Shown piece by piece: positions 52,945 to 61,776 of a DNA stretch of 64,000 nucleotides. The DNA lies in assembly GCA_963826795.1 (NCBI GenBank), contig CAWGYT010000008.1:1-64000 (forward strand), written 5' to 3'. The notes beneath the pieces were generated by a model, which made no database searches, was not told the origin of the DNA, and was given only the letters and a program-made list of their open reading frames with translations. The position numbers and the translations under genes are program-made. Every line of letters starts with the position of its first letter. Position 1 is the first letter of the stretch. Source of the stretch: CAWGYT01 sp963826795 (GTDB lineage: Bacteria; Planctomycetota; Planctomycetia; Pirellulales; Pirellulaceae).

Positions 52945-55365
52945 TCACACCGCGCGGCGTGCACGCCGCAAATAGCAAATCACCGCCAGCACGGCAGCGA
53001 GGGGCGCCGCCAACGACATGGGCTCCGGAACCGCATTGACGGCCGCTCGGGGTCCCTGCTCGAATCCGCCGTCCTGCAAAGCCAGCACGAGGTCGCCGGT
53101 GTCGAATTCCGAGTCGCCGTTCCAGTCGCCCGTCGACCAGCGAGAGTTTTCCGGCACGCCATCTTCGTACTCGCCCGCTTGAAACACCTGGATCAGGTCC
53201 GTGCTATTGAATTCACCGTCGACATTGGCATCTCCGAACCAGGTATTCCCCAGTTCCTTGACCCATCGACTTAGGTCCCCGTCGTCGATGCGGTCATCGA
53301 CATTGACATCGAACATTTCGCCGGCGGAATAGCTGTTGCTGCGGTGCTTCCCTTGAATCTTGGCGATCAAGGCTTCGACATCCGCCGCATCCAGAAAACC
53401 GCCAGCATCGAAGTCTCCGACGGGTGATTTGTCGAAAAGCAAGCCTGCCCCGACTGGATCATAGCCTTCAGGAAACACCGTCCATTGGTTGTAGACCGTA
53501 CGATCGTCGACGATGGCGCTGGGGAGATCTTTGCCTTGCAAGGTCGCATTCTTCAGATTCGCGCCGGTCAAATTGGTTCCGATCGTCGGCGCGATCACCG
53601 CTCCTCTCAAATCGGAGTCGCTGAAATTGACATTGGTCAGCGTCGAGAGAAAGAAATCCGCATTGGTCAGATTCTGCTCGCTCAAATCCCAATTGCGAAG
53701 CGAATTCGCCTGGAGCCGAATCCCCTGTAGATTTCGCTGCTTGTAGCTGGCAGTTGAGTAGAGTTGATCTTTCGAAAATCCGCGCGACGTGGTCGCCTCG
53801 AAGCTGGCGTTCGTAACCACGGAGTTGGCCAGATCGGCACCTGACAAGACCGCGTTTGAAAAACTGGCACCCGTCAGATCCTGTGCCTGAAAACTCCACT
53901 CGGACAAATCGTTTCCTCGGAGCGAGACCTGCTTGAGATCCTTTTCCCGGTAGCTGGCCGTGGAATAGAGCTGCTCCTTAGTCAGACCATTCGACGTGGT
54001 CAGTGCCAAGTCTGCGCCGGTTACGTTCGCGCCGGCGAAGTTGGCGTCGGTCACGGTGGCGAAGACGATCGAGGCGCCCGCGAGATCCTGGCCTGCGAAA
54101 TCCCAATTCGTCAAGTTGATTCCATTGAGCACGATGCCCTTTAAGTTCTTGCCTCGATAGCTGCGTGTCGAGTAGAGTTGTTCCGCGGTCAGGCCGGTAT
54201 ATCCGAGGTCCGCGCCGGCGACCTTCGCACCCGCCAGATCGGCGTTATTCAGCGAAGAATAGCCCAGGCGTGCATCCGAAAGATCTTGGTCGGAAAAGTC
54301 CCATCCGACAAGACGGTTGGAGCCGAAGGCCACGCCATTCAATCGCTTGGATTGATAACTGGCGGTGGAATACAACTGCTCCTTTGTCATGCCTGTCCCG
54401 AGCGCCGCGCCCAAAATCGAGGCGCCTGAAAAATCGGCGCCTGACACGTTCGCGCGGGCGAAATTGGCCTCCGTCAGATCTTGGTCGCTGAAATCCCAGG
54501 CCGTCAGATCATTGTCGCTCAACACGACTCGGCGGAGGTCTCCTCTCTGGTAGCTGGCGGTGGAATACAGCTGTTGCTTCGTGAATCCCTTCGCCGTCAC
54601 ACCCGACAGATCGGCGCCCTCGATGATGGCCTGGTCCAGCCGGGCGCCCGCTAACCTCGAACGAAAAAAACTGGCGTCCGTCAAATCCTGCGCGACGAAG
54701 CTCCAATTGGTAAGGTCGTTCTCCCAAAGCTTGATGCCCCGCAGGTCCTTCGCCTGAAAACTGGCCGTGGAATAGAACTGCGCACTCGTCATCCCAAGAT
54801 TCGTCGTGCCGCGAAAATCAGCCTGGTCGACCCGGGCTCCGCTGAAGCTCGCGCCCGCGAGTTCCGAAAACTGAAGCGAAACCTCGGTCAGGTTGGAATT
54901 GCTCAAGTCCGCGTTCGTGAGCGTCGAGGCCGCGAGACTGCCGCCGGTGAGATCCTGATCGCTCAAATTCCAGCCCGTCAAATCGATATCCACCAAGCCG
55001 ACGCCCCGAATGTCCTTGTCGCGGAAGTTGGCCGTCGAGTAGAGTTGCGCGCTGGAAAAGTTTCTCGTCGATCCCAGATTCGCTCCCGATACGATCGCTC
55101 CGGTCAGATCGGCGTTCTGCAAGTTCGCCCGGTAAAGAGTCGCCTTCGTCAGATTGGTATTCGCGAGATTCGCATTCGTGAGGTTCTTTGCCCCGAGGAT
55201 CGCGAACTCCAGATCGAGTCCCTCTAAGTCGACACCGGACGTCGGGCGGATGCCAAGCGTTCCCGGGATCGGTTGATTGCTTGTTTGACGATAAATCTGT
55301 GCATCGCAAATGCAACAGGATGCGCTGACAGCGAGCGCCGCAAGAACAAGGTGACGATATTGCAT
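52945..55365 (-). CDS. secreted pentapeptide-repeat protein with dockerin-like and PEP-CTERM ends
   Basis: An 806-residue protein with a signal peptide (about residues 1-22, SCCICDAQ). The body is a right-handed beta-helix of A(D/N)LXX pentapeptide repeats in about eight blocks of 67-70 residues, each with the shared string (Q)LYSTASY-(K/R)DL-G-L-NDLT-WDFS-QDLT, at about residues 30-590. It ends with EF-hand-like loops (GDANVDGEFNSTDLIQVFQA, GDWNGDSEFDTGDLVLALQD) and the sorting tail VPEPMSLAAPLAAVLAVICY with basic residues. The start is ATG 55365; the upstream ribosome site is weak (GGGAT). It is likely surface-attached; a binding role cannot be told from sequence. Confidence 0.9.
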   Translation of the reverse strand: MQYRHLVLAALAVSASCCICDAQIYRQTSNQPIPGTLGIRPTSGVDLEGLDLEFAILGAKNLTNANLANTNLTKATLYRANLQNADLTGAIVSGANLGSTRNFSSAQLYSTANFRDKDIRGVGLVDIDLTGWNLSDQDLTGGSLAASTLTNADLSNSNLTEVSLQFSELAGASFSGARVDQADFRGTTNLGMTSAQFYSTASFQAKDLRGIKLWENDLTNWSFVAQDLTDASFFRSRLAGARLDQAIIEGADLSGVTAKGFTKQQLYSTASYQRGDLRRVVLSDNDLTAWDFSDQDLTEANFARANVSGADFSGASILGAALGTGMTKEQLYSTASYQSKRLNGVAFGSNRLVGWDFSDQDLSDARLGYSSLNNADLAGAKVAGADLGYTGLTAEQLYSTRSYRGKNLKGIVLNGINLTNWDFAGQDLAGASIVFATVTDANFAGANVTGADLALTTSNGLTKEQLYSTASYREKDLKQVSLRGNDLSEWSFQAQDLTGASFSNAVLSGADLANSVVTNASFEATTSRGFSKDQLYSTASYKQRNLQGIRLQANSLRNWDLSEQNLTNADFFLSTLTNVNFSDSDLRGAVIAPTIGTNLTGANLKNATLQGKDLPSAIVDDRTVYNQWTVFPEGYDPVGAGLLFDKSPVGDFDAGGFLDAADVEALIAKIQGKHRSNSYSAGEMFDVNVDDRIDDGDLSRWVKELGNTWFGDANVDGEFNSTDLIQVFQAGEYEDGVPENSRWSTGDWNGDSEFDTGDLVLALQDGGFEQGPRAAVNAVPEPMSLAAPLAAVLAVICYLRRARRAV

Positions 55366-56044
55366 CGCGATCCCAACACTAGCTTGACTAGAAAGGAAGC
55401 TTCAGCCGCGGTCGGCGAGCGCCGTCTCGTCGGTGAGGTGCCAGCGGTCGAGCAGAAACGCTCGGGGAGTGAAGCCGCCGGATTGACAATCCGTCGCACC
55501 TTTGCAATCAGCAGTTAGTCTATCCAGCTGGATCTCGAACGCAATCGAAAATCGCCCGTTTTCGTGCGTTGGAATCAAAGCCTTAACATTCTCGATCGCG
55601 GCTTTTTGTTGCGAATCTTCCAAGCGACGTGGGCAAGCCAGTCCCAATGAACGATGTCGCGGCTGCCAAAAGCGGCAGCCGGGCACGAGATCCACCGTAC
55701 TGCTCGTGCACACTTACCCACCGAGCGCTAGGCAACTGAAACGTTGCCCGAGAGGCATCGCGGCCGCCGGGTCCAGTTCGCCATCCCGTCCCGCGGATAC
55801 CCGAAGCGCGCACCAGCCGATCCATCGAATTCGGGGGAGTTGGATTGGACACTTGGAACCCTCGCCGGCCGCGGTCAACGAATCGTGAACCTCGGCGAGG
55901 GATCGCTCCAGGTCTCGATCGTCCGACAGAAAAAGCCCGGATCGACAAACAGCCGATCCGGGCTTGAGTCTGGATTCGTGGAATCACACCACCGTTTCAT
56001 TGAGTTCGTCACGCGATCCCCATGGCCGCGGCCGAACCGCTCAA
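55366..56044. other. 679-base gap, no gene found
   Basis: Contains the upstream region of the pentapeptide gene and, near its far end, the terminator of the cold-shock gene. A minus-strand frame (55402-55713) has no recognisable motif. Nothing else was recognised. Confidence 0.4.
55929..55965 (-). terminator. intrinsic terminator of the cold-shock gene
   Basis: On the minus strand AGCCCGGATCG (stem), a 9-base loop, CGATCCGGGCT, then a T run (TTTTT). The 11-bp perfect stem and the U-tract make this a standard rho-independent terminator. It lies about 80 bases beyond the stop codon of the csp gene. Confidence 0.85.
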
Positions 56045-56242
56045 CTAGGCCGGACTAACGGACGTGGCACACGGGCCTTTCTTACCCTGTCCCACCTGAT
56101 AGTCGACAGTCTGGCCTTCCCAGAGGCTATCGAAGGCTCCGCCTTTGACCTCGGAATTGTGGAAGAAAAGTTCCTCCCGGTCTCCCTTAATGAAGCCGAA
56201 ACCGCGGTCGGATACTAATTTCTTGATCGTACCTTGTGGCAT
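56045..56242 (-). CDS. cold-shock domain protein (CspA family)
   Basis: A 65-residue single cold-shock domain, an RNA/ssDNA-binding chaperone that melts RNA structure. RNP1 is visible as DRGFGFI (about residues 12-18) and RNP2 as LFFHNSEV (about 25-32); the start GTIKKLVS matches the family. ATG 56242 has an ideal Shine-Dalgarno (GGAGG, 6 bases); a longer form from 56257 would include it. A terminator follows at 55929-55965. The divergent neighbour is an RNA-processing NYN-LOTUS gene, suggesting an RNA-handling neighbourhood. Confidence 0.95.
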   Translation of the reverse strand: MPQGTIKKLVSDRGFGFIKGDREELFFHNSEVKGGAFDSLWEGQTVDYQVGQGKKGPCATSVSPA

Positions 56243-56722
56243 TGCTGCCCTCCTCAAACAAAAGTCGTGGGCCGACCCGGTGCGTTGTCAGCGACACCGT
56301 GATCAAGCCGAATCATAACAGAGCAGCCATTATCGAAACCGAGCCGGGCACTTACAGGAGGAAAATCACGCCACGCAGAGTGCGTCGTGCTGAGAGAACA
56401 ACCAGAAAGCGTCTGTATCTGCATCTTATATCTGCTCGTCACGAGCCGTCGTGACAGGTCGAGTATAGGCGAATTCCCACCTCGACGCAATGTCAGCCAG
56501 GCCTGATTCGTCTCAATGGGTGCCGTGGGGACGGACGGACGTTCTCGCGATCCGGACGCCGGCTGGGTTTCACGTTGCGATTTCGGTATCCTCCGAGAAT
56601 CCCGAGTGGTCGTGGCCGGCCTTCGGGGGCCTGCAGGTCGTCGAGGTTGACCCACGGGCAACATGGCGGGACGCCACGCCACACGGCCATTCGTCACAGG
56701 CACTTACAAGGCAGGGACCGGA
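56243..56722. other. 480-base divergent upstream region of csp and the NYN gene
   Basis: Contains the csp ribosome site and presumably both promoters. Long 5' leaders are typical for cold-shock genes. No gene was recognised in it. Confidence 0.4.
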
Positions 56723-57481
56723 ATGTCGGCAGAACCCTTAATCGCCATTTTCATCGATTTCGAGAACCTCGCGATTGGCGTTCGAGGGATGAAGTCGGGG
56801 GCCTTCGAAATCCGTCTGGTCCTCAAAAGACTGCTGGAAAAGGGTCGAATCGTTTACAAGCGGGCCTACTGCGACTGGCGGAACTACGGCGAGGCCGTCC
56901 GTGAGTTCCATGCCCAGGGAATCGAGCTGATCGATATTCCGCAAAGCAAAATGAGCGGCAAGAACAGCGCCGATATTCACATGGTCGTCGATGCGCTCGA
57001 CCTTTGCTACTCCAAGGACCATATCGACGTTTTCGCGCTGATTTCCGGCGATAGTGACTTCTCACCGCTCGTCTCGAAATTGAAGGAAAATAACAAGCGT
57101 GTGATCGGCTGCGGCGTCAAGAGCTCAACCTCCGACCTCTTGATTGCCAGTTGCGACGAGTTCATCTACTACGATGACTTGGTGCGGGCGGCCAAGGGAA
57201 GTCGGCGGAGCCCCAAGAAAGGCAAGTCGGCCGACGACAAGAAACAGGAGGCGGCCGAGCAACTGCTGGAGGTCCTGCAGGCACTTGAGCAGGACTACGC
57301 ACCCGTCTGGGGCTCGGCGCTGAAACAGGCGATCAGACGTGTCTACCCGGGCTTCAACGAGGCCTACTATGGGTACACCAACTTCTCCGAGCTGCTGCAG
57401 GATATCGCGAATCAGGGGCGGGTCGAGTTGGAATATGACACCAGCCGCGGGAACTATCAGATCCGCCGCAAGCAATCTTGA
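56723..57481 (+). CDS. NYN-domain putative ribonuclease with C-terminal OST-HTH/LOTUS domain
   Basis: A 252-residue protein. The N-terminal NYN (PIN-like, LabA/DUF88) domain shows the acidic active-site pattern: IFIDFENL near residue 10, SADIHMVVDALDL near 85-95 and ISGDSDFSPLV near 112-122. A charged linker (RRSPKKGKSADDKK) is followed by an OST-HTH/LOTUS module (QALEQDYAPVWGSALKQAIR, EAYYGYTNFSELLQDIANQG). Such proteins are thought to cleave or bind structured RNA. The start ATG 56723 (AGGGACCGGA upstream) gives the normal domain start; an open frame 60 bases earlier adds nothing recognisable. Confidence 0.9.
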   Translation: MSAEPLIAIFIDFENLAIGVRGMKSGAFEIRLVLKRLLEKGRIVYKRAYCDWRNYGEAVREFHAQGIELIDIPQSKMSGKNSADIHMVVDALDLCYSKDHIDVFALISGDSDFSPLVSKLKENNKRVIGCGVKSSTSDLLIASCDEFIYYDDLVRAAKGSRRSPKKGKSADDKKQEAAEQLLEVLQALEQDYAPVWGSALKQAIRRVYPGFNEAYYGYTNFSELLQDIANQGRVELEYDTSRGNYQIRRKQS

Positions 57482-57850
57482 CGCGGCCTTTCGATCCGGG
57501 CATGTCACCACGGAACTTGACGCAAAGCGAATCCCTCTCGGAGGGGATTGGCTTGCGGGACTGGCCGACGCGGCGGCGCGGCGGCGGGATCTTCCTCCCG
57601 ATTCGATCCCCCACAAGAATGTGACCTGAGCCAGCTCGAGACTGGTGTACATGAACCGGATTTTCCCGTATGATCTTGGGGTTCCGGTTGTTGAAGGTGA
57701 AGCGAGGCTCGGCCTCCGATTCGAAGAGATTCGGCGAGCCGTCTTTGGTTTGCCCGACGCACCGAACGAGTTGACAGCGTTCAGCTCGGTTTTGACCCGG
57801 CCCGGATTTGCGATCTGGGGCCATGATTTCTTCGGGCCAGGAGTTCTACG
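57482..57850. other. 369-base gap before the RRM gene
   Basis: Small frames here (for example 57645-57881 plus) have no recognisable motif. The last 20 bases contain a good ribosome site (CCAGGAG) for the gene at 57851, so the long leader probably holds its promoter and, as for other cold-regulated RRM genes, regulatory structure; none was identified. Confidence 0.4.
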
Positions 57851-58174
57851 GTGGGAAAGAAGCTGTATTGCGGAAATTTGAGTTACGGCGTCTCTAGCGC
57901 GGATCTGGAGGAGCTATTCTCGCAATTCGGTACGGTGCAGAGTGTTCAGGTGATTTCGGACCGCGATACGGGTCGAAGCAAGGGCTTTGGCTTCGTCGAG
58001 ATGTCCAGCGATGCCGAGGCACAGGCTGCGATCAACGGTTTGAATGATCGCGAGCACGATGGTCGACCGTTGGTGGTGAATGAGGCCAAGCCCCGCGAGA
58101 ATCGTGGCGGCGGCGGTGGGGGAGGATACGGCGGTGGCCGAGGCGGAGGTGGGGGTCGCGATCGCCGCTACTAA
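57851..58174 (+). CDS. RRM RNA-binding protein with glycine-rich tail
   Basis: A 107-residue RNA-binding protein with a single RRM (about 3-80): RNP2 is LYCGNLSY (5-12) and RNP1 is KGFGFVEM (44-51). The tail after residue 83 is almost pure Gly with Arg and Tyr (RGGG repeats), like cyanobacterial Rbp and plant glycine-rich proteins, which act in cold and stress responses. The GTG start at 57851 is preceded by AGGAG at 7 bases. A strong terminator follows at 58290. Confidence 0.95.
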   Translation: MGKKLYCGNLSYGVSSADLEELFSQFGTVQSVQVISDRDTGRSKGFGFVEMSSDAEAQAAINGLNDREHDGRPLVVNEAKPRENRGGGGGGGYGGGRGGGGGRDRRY

Positions 58175-58289
58175 GGAAGTCGCTGCTCGCCAAAGATGGT
58201 GATCCACCGACCGTGAATCACCGGCTGCGATGCAGATGCGATTGTCATCGGGCCGGAATTGTCCGGCCCTGTCCGCAGGGCCGGTTCCA

Positions 58290-58317
58290 AGAGCCGCTTT
58301 CAACGAGCGGCTTTTTC
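58290..58317 (+). terminator. intrinsic terminator after the RRM gene
   Basis: AGCCGCT, loop TTCAACG, AGCGGCT, then TTTT. A second GC-rich hairpin (CCGGCCCTGTCCGCAGGGCCGG, 58263-58284) sits just before it. It is about 115 bases past the stop codon. Confidence 0.85.
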
Positions 58318-58384
58318 ACAGGCTCGCCCGCTCCCTTGCGATCGGGCGAGCTCGTGTGTCTCGGGGGCGGATTGACGCGCGATG

Positions 58385-58444
58385 CACCTGCGATCGGCAC
58401 ACCTGCGATCGGCACACCTGCGATCGGCACACCTGCGATCGGCC
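58385..58444. repeat. four tandem copies of a 15-bp unit
   Basis: CACCTGCGATCGGCA repeated in direct order, the last ending in C in place of A. It lies in the 500-base gap between the RRM gene and the gene at 58680, in which no other gene was recognised. Confidence 0.95.
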
Positions 58445-58679
58445 GGAGCACTCATGATCGCCGGGGCACCGTCGGTGGGCCGGGCGTCGTGAACGTAGTC
58501 CAGGCCAGCTGGTCTATTCCGGCTCCGATCGCTGCTCGGTCGAGCGGCTTGTCGTCGGCCGCACGGAATTGTTTGGCACATCGTGAAGTCGTCGTCCGTC
58601 ACGTCGACGCCATGTCACCCTTCGCACGATACTGCTCGGGATCATGGAAGGGGCTGGGCACTGCACTCGGGAGGAAAAT

Positions 58680-58904
58680 ATGCTGACTGTCGGAGAGCAA
58701 CGCGTTTTAAACACCTTTCGCAAATTTCTCATGACTCCGGGCCGGATGCTTTGTTTTTACGGCCCCAATCTGAAGCAGAATCGAGCCGCTTTGCAGCAGC
58801 TGACGGACAAGGATTTCTTGGTTCGGGAGCAGTTCGAGGGTGGTTACTCGCTGACCAAAGCGGGGTTCACGGCGATGAATACCGCGCTGAGTACAAGCAA
58901 GTAG
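58680..58904 (+). CDS. small conserved hypothetical protein (74 aa)
   Basis: A 74-residue soluble protein: MLTVGEQRVLNTFRKFLMTP, then MLCFYGPNLKQNRAALQQLT and FEGGYSLTKAGFTAMNTA. The helix-helix-wing pattern with LTKAG near the end is like a small winged-helix module. The strong ribosome site (GGGAGG, 6 bases before ATG 58680) indicates a real gene; the frame extends 36 bases upstream but that part lacks a start signal. Function unknown. It precedes pyrF by 139 bases. Confidence 0.7.
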   Translation: MLTVGEQRVLNTFRKFLMTPGRMLCFYGPNLKQNRAALQQLTDKDFLVREQFEGGYSLTKAGFTAMNTALSTSK

Positions 58905-59043
58905 GCTGATTACGAGCAAGTAGGGACGCGCGATTGCGTCGCGCCACCTTCGGCGCGTCGCTCCCTGTGGCCGCTGGCTGAGGGATTTTGAGCCTGATCG
59001 TCCACGTCCCTGCGCGGAAAAGCTTTGGGAGTCGAATCGCAAC

Positions 59044-59979
59044 ATGCAGCCGTTTGCCGACCGCTTGGCCGATGCAATTCGGCGTTGCCGGAACCCTGTT
59101 GTCGTAGGGCTCGATCCACGCTACGAGCAATTGCCGGCGCCGTTGCAGACGCAGACCGCGGCGCCGCTGGAACGAGCCGAGGCGTATCGTCGATTCTGTT
59201 GCGAAATCGTCGATGTCGTTGCTGGACGCGTGCCGGCGGTGAAGCTACAGATGGCCTTCTTTGAAGCCCTCGGTCCCCCGGGCATGAATGCGCTGGCCGC
59301 CTCGATCCAGCACGCGCGGAAGGCCGAACTGTTGGTCATTTTGGATGGCAAGCGCAACGACATTGGCTCGACGGCAGCCGCTTACGCGGAGGCGTATCTG
59401 GGCCTCGACAGTCCGTGGCAGGCGGATTGCCTGACGGTCAGCCCTTACCTGGGCGATGATGCGTTGGCTCCCTTCGTCGCGGCGGGGCACCGGCAAGGCG
59501 CCGGAATCTTTGTGCTCGTCAAAACCTCCAATCCGGGCGGGCGAATGTTCCAGGACTTGGTGGCCGGTGAACGACCTGTCTACCGGCACGTCGCGGGACT
59601 CGTCGAAGAGCTCGCGGCGGCGGACGTTGGAGCCTGCGGATATGGCGTGGTCGGCGCTGTCGTGGGTGCGACCTATCCCGAGCAGCTGGCAGAGCTGCGT
59701 CACGCAATGCCCCACACCTGGTTCCTGGTTCCCGGATATGGAGCTCAGGGAGGCGGCGCGGCGGATGTCGCTGCGGCGTTCGACGAGCAGGGTCTGGGGG
59801 CGGTGATTAACAACTCGAGGGCGATTATTTTCGCTCACGCGCGCCCCGAATTCGCGACGGAAGCGGCCCACTCATGGCAACGAGCGGTCGAACGAGCAAC
59901 CGACGAGATGATCGAACAGCTCCGGAGTGAAACCCGAGTGGCCCGGCTGGCTTCCAATGCGGCCGAACCCGGAGTCTAG
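59044..59979 (+). CDS. pyrF: orotidine 5'-phosphate decarboxylase
   Basis: Catalyses the last step of UMP synthesis, orotidylate to UMP. The 311-residue protein has the long form of bacterial OMP decarboxylase (subfamily 2): VVVGLDPRYEQLP at residues 19-31, the catalytic DGKRNDIGSTA (Asp101, Lys103, Asp106), KTSNPG, GACGYGVVGAVVGATYP and VPGYGAQGG with the phosphate-binding loop. ATG 59044 is preceded by GGGAG at 12 bases. It stands apart from other pyr genes in this window. Confidence 0.95.
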   Translation: MQPFADRLADAIRRCRNPVVVGLDPRYEQLPAPLQTQTAAPLERAEAYRRFCCEIVDVVAGRVPAVKLQMAFFEALGPPGMNALAASIQHARKAELLVILDGKRNDIGSTAAAYAEAYLGLDSPWQADCLTVSPYLGDDALAPFVAAGHRQGAGIFVLVKTSNPGGRMFQDLVAGERPVYRHVAGLVEELAAADVGACGYGVVGAVVGATYPEQLAELRHAMPHTWFLVPGYGAQGGGAADVAAAFDEQGLGAVINNSRAIIFAHARPEFATEAAHSWQRAVERATDEMIEQLRSETRVARLASNAAEPGV

Positions 59980-60042
59980 GTGGGAAGCTCGAAGCTCAAG
60001 CCGACGCGCGTTGATTGACTTCGCCGCCGACCCGAAGCAGCT

Positions 60043-60501
60043 CTACTCGTCGCCGGCTTTCAACCAGGGCGTCACGGTTGGCTCGTAGGGGCAGAGCTCG
60101 CCGGGTTGAAAATAGAGACGAATCTCGCGGTCGGCCGCTTCCGGGCCGTCGGAAGCATGGACGAGATTCATCTGACGACTGCTGCTGAAGTCGCCCCGGA
60201 TCGTCCCAGCCACCGCTTTCAGTCCACTGGTCGCTCCCAGCAGCTCGCGGACAACGCCGATCGCCTCCAGGCCCTCAATGACCAGGGCGACCACGGGGGC
60301 CCCGGTGATGAACGCCTCCAGGCCTGGGTAGAAGGACTTCTGCACGTGTTCGGCGTAGTGTTGCTGGGCAAGTTCCGGGGTGACCTGCAACATCTTCATC
60401 GCGATGATATTGAGGCCCTTGTTTTCGAATCGGCAAATGATCTGGCCCATCAACCGACGTTGCACGCAGTCGGGTTTGAGCAGAACGAGCGTACGCTCCA
60501 T
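60043..60501 (-). CDS. ndk: nucleoside diphosphate kinase
   Basis: Transfers phosphate from ATP to other nucleoside diphosphates through a phospho-histidine. The 152-residue protein has the family marks: TLVLLKPDCVQRRLMGQII at the start, the flap region AEHVQKSFYPGLEAF and the active histidine His115 in NLVHASDGPEAADREIRLYF. Its length is normal. GAGGAG lies about 11 bases before ATG 60501. It is convergent with pyrF. Confidence 0.97.
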   Translation of the reverse strand: MERTLVLLKPDCVQRRLMGQIICRFENKGLNIIAMKMLQVTPELAQQHYAEHVQKSFYPGLEAFITGAPVVALVIEGLEAIGVVRELLGATSGLKAVAGTIRGDFSSSRQMNLVHASDGPEAADREIRLYFQPGELCPYEPTVTPWLKAGDE

Positions 60502-60646
60502 GATGGATCTGGCTCCTCGGCCTCGAATCGGACAGGCTTGGGCGACCGTCGGTCGCGAAAGCGCCGGATTTTAGAGAATCCGCCTCATGGGCTCAAGGGA
60601 CCCGCCGGCGCGGCCCATGAGCGTGCCCCGGGATCGCGGCCACGGG

Positions 60647-61120
60647 TCATCGCGAGCGGTGGGGCAGAGGCGACGTCGAGGGATGTTCGGCCCACCGAAC
60701 TGGCGAATCCAGTTGGGGATACCGCGCCTGACGAGGACCGATCGCCGGGGATGCGTCACGGGCTGCCACGGGAGGCGGCGCCCAGGCACGAGCGGGAATC
60801 AGTGAGGCGCTGAACGGAGATGTTGGCGTCGCGGGGCGAGCGTTGGCACAGGATAAGCCCGCGTCACAAGCGCCGGCCTGCTCGCCGTTCGACCCGCAAC
60901 CGCAGGACGAACAAGGGGTCATTAGTCCGAGTCGTTGGCAGAGGCAGCCATGGCCGTGCGTCGCCGCAGGCGGGCAGGGGCAGTTATGATATCCGTCGCC
61001 GAAGCCATATCCAGTCCAGCGGCCGGCCGTTTGATGCCATGTCCACTCGCCGTGGACCGGGCCGCAGGCGAGCATCGCCACGATGAGTATGAGTAAAAGT
61101 CCAATCCTGCCACAACGCAT
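60647..61120 (-). CDS. small secreted hypothetical protein, Cys- and Pro-rich
   Basis: A 157-residue exported protein. The signal peptide (GRIGLLLILIVAMLACGPVHG) ends near residue 22, followed by an aromatic stretch (EWTWHQTAGRWTGYGFGDGY) and a Cys-rich segment (HNCPCPP, CLCQ, CSSCGCG); the last 75 residues are Pro/Ala-rich and low complexity. The Cys pairs could hold a metal or disulfide. ATG 61120 has an ideal ribosome site (AAGGAGG, 10 bases). No family recognised. The gap 61142-61437 beyond it holds nothing recognisable. Confidence 0.65.
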   Translation of the reverse strand: MRCGRIGLLLILIVAMLACGPVHGEWTWHQTAGRWTGYGFGDGYHNCPCPPAATHGHGCLCQRLGLMTPCSSCGCGSNGEQAGACDAGLSCANARPATPTSPFSASLIPARAWAPPPVAARDASPAIGPRQARYPQLDSPVRWAEHPSTSPLPHRSR

Positions 61121-61437
61121 GTGGGTCCAACCTCCTTGCAAGTCATCCCTCTTGGCCGAGGGGCGGTGGAGTCTGAATCAGGAGGAGCGCGGGGGCCCCT
61201 GCGTGATCCGCCTGGTAACTGGAATCGGATCTCAGGCGGGAGGGACGCGACCCGGAAATCGCGGGTTGGAGTTGTGCCCGCACCGCCGCGGTGGTCGTGT
61301 AGCGATGCTGCCGATCAAAGTTGCCGCGCCCGCGTCAAAGTTTCGCTAACCCGACACGGCGCCGTGCCGCGTTGCCCGTCAGCGTGGGCTCGCCGTCGAG
61401 CCAACGAGCCGTGGTTGCCACGGGCGTCTCGGTCGGG

Positions 61438-61776
61438 TTACCCTGCCGCCGACTCAAGTTCGACAGCCGCGCCCACGACAACGGTGGTGTTTCGCGTGAG
61501 CGGGTAGCGTTCACGGACGGCATTGACGGCTTGCAAGTCCACTTTGGCGTAAGTGGCCAGCCGCTCCTGCACGGTTTGGTACGTGCCCCGTTGCAGCCAA
61601 CCGTTGCCGACGGAGAACAGGCGATTGCTGGATCGCTCGCTCTGTCGGACCAGATGCGAGCAGATTTTATTGCGAGCCAATTCCAGTTCGTCGGCCGTCA
61701 CGCCTTCTCGAGCGAGTCGTTCCTGGACGGCGTAGAGACGCTCGAGGTTTTCTTGGATCTCTTCCGGGCGCAGCAC
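61438..61776 (-). pseudogene. C-terminal fragment of the M16 peptidase gene (shifted frame)
   Basis: EEIQENLERLYAVQERLARE, LARNKICSHLVRQSERSSNR and YLTRN-type ending (PLTRNTTVVVGAAVELESAA) are the last part of the M16 domain encoded by the neighbouring frame. The natural join (LCCAPEEIQ) needs one base added near 61774. On its own this fragment has no ribosome site. Confidence 0.8.

Noticed and set aside
57645..57881. 78-residue plus-strand gene before the RRM gene
   Set aside because: No motif or ribosome site, and it overlaps the leader and start of the RRM gene in another frame.
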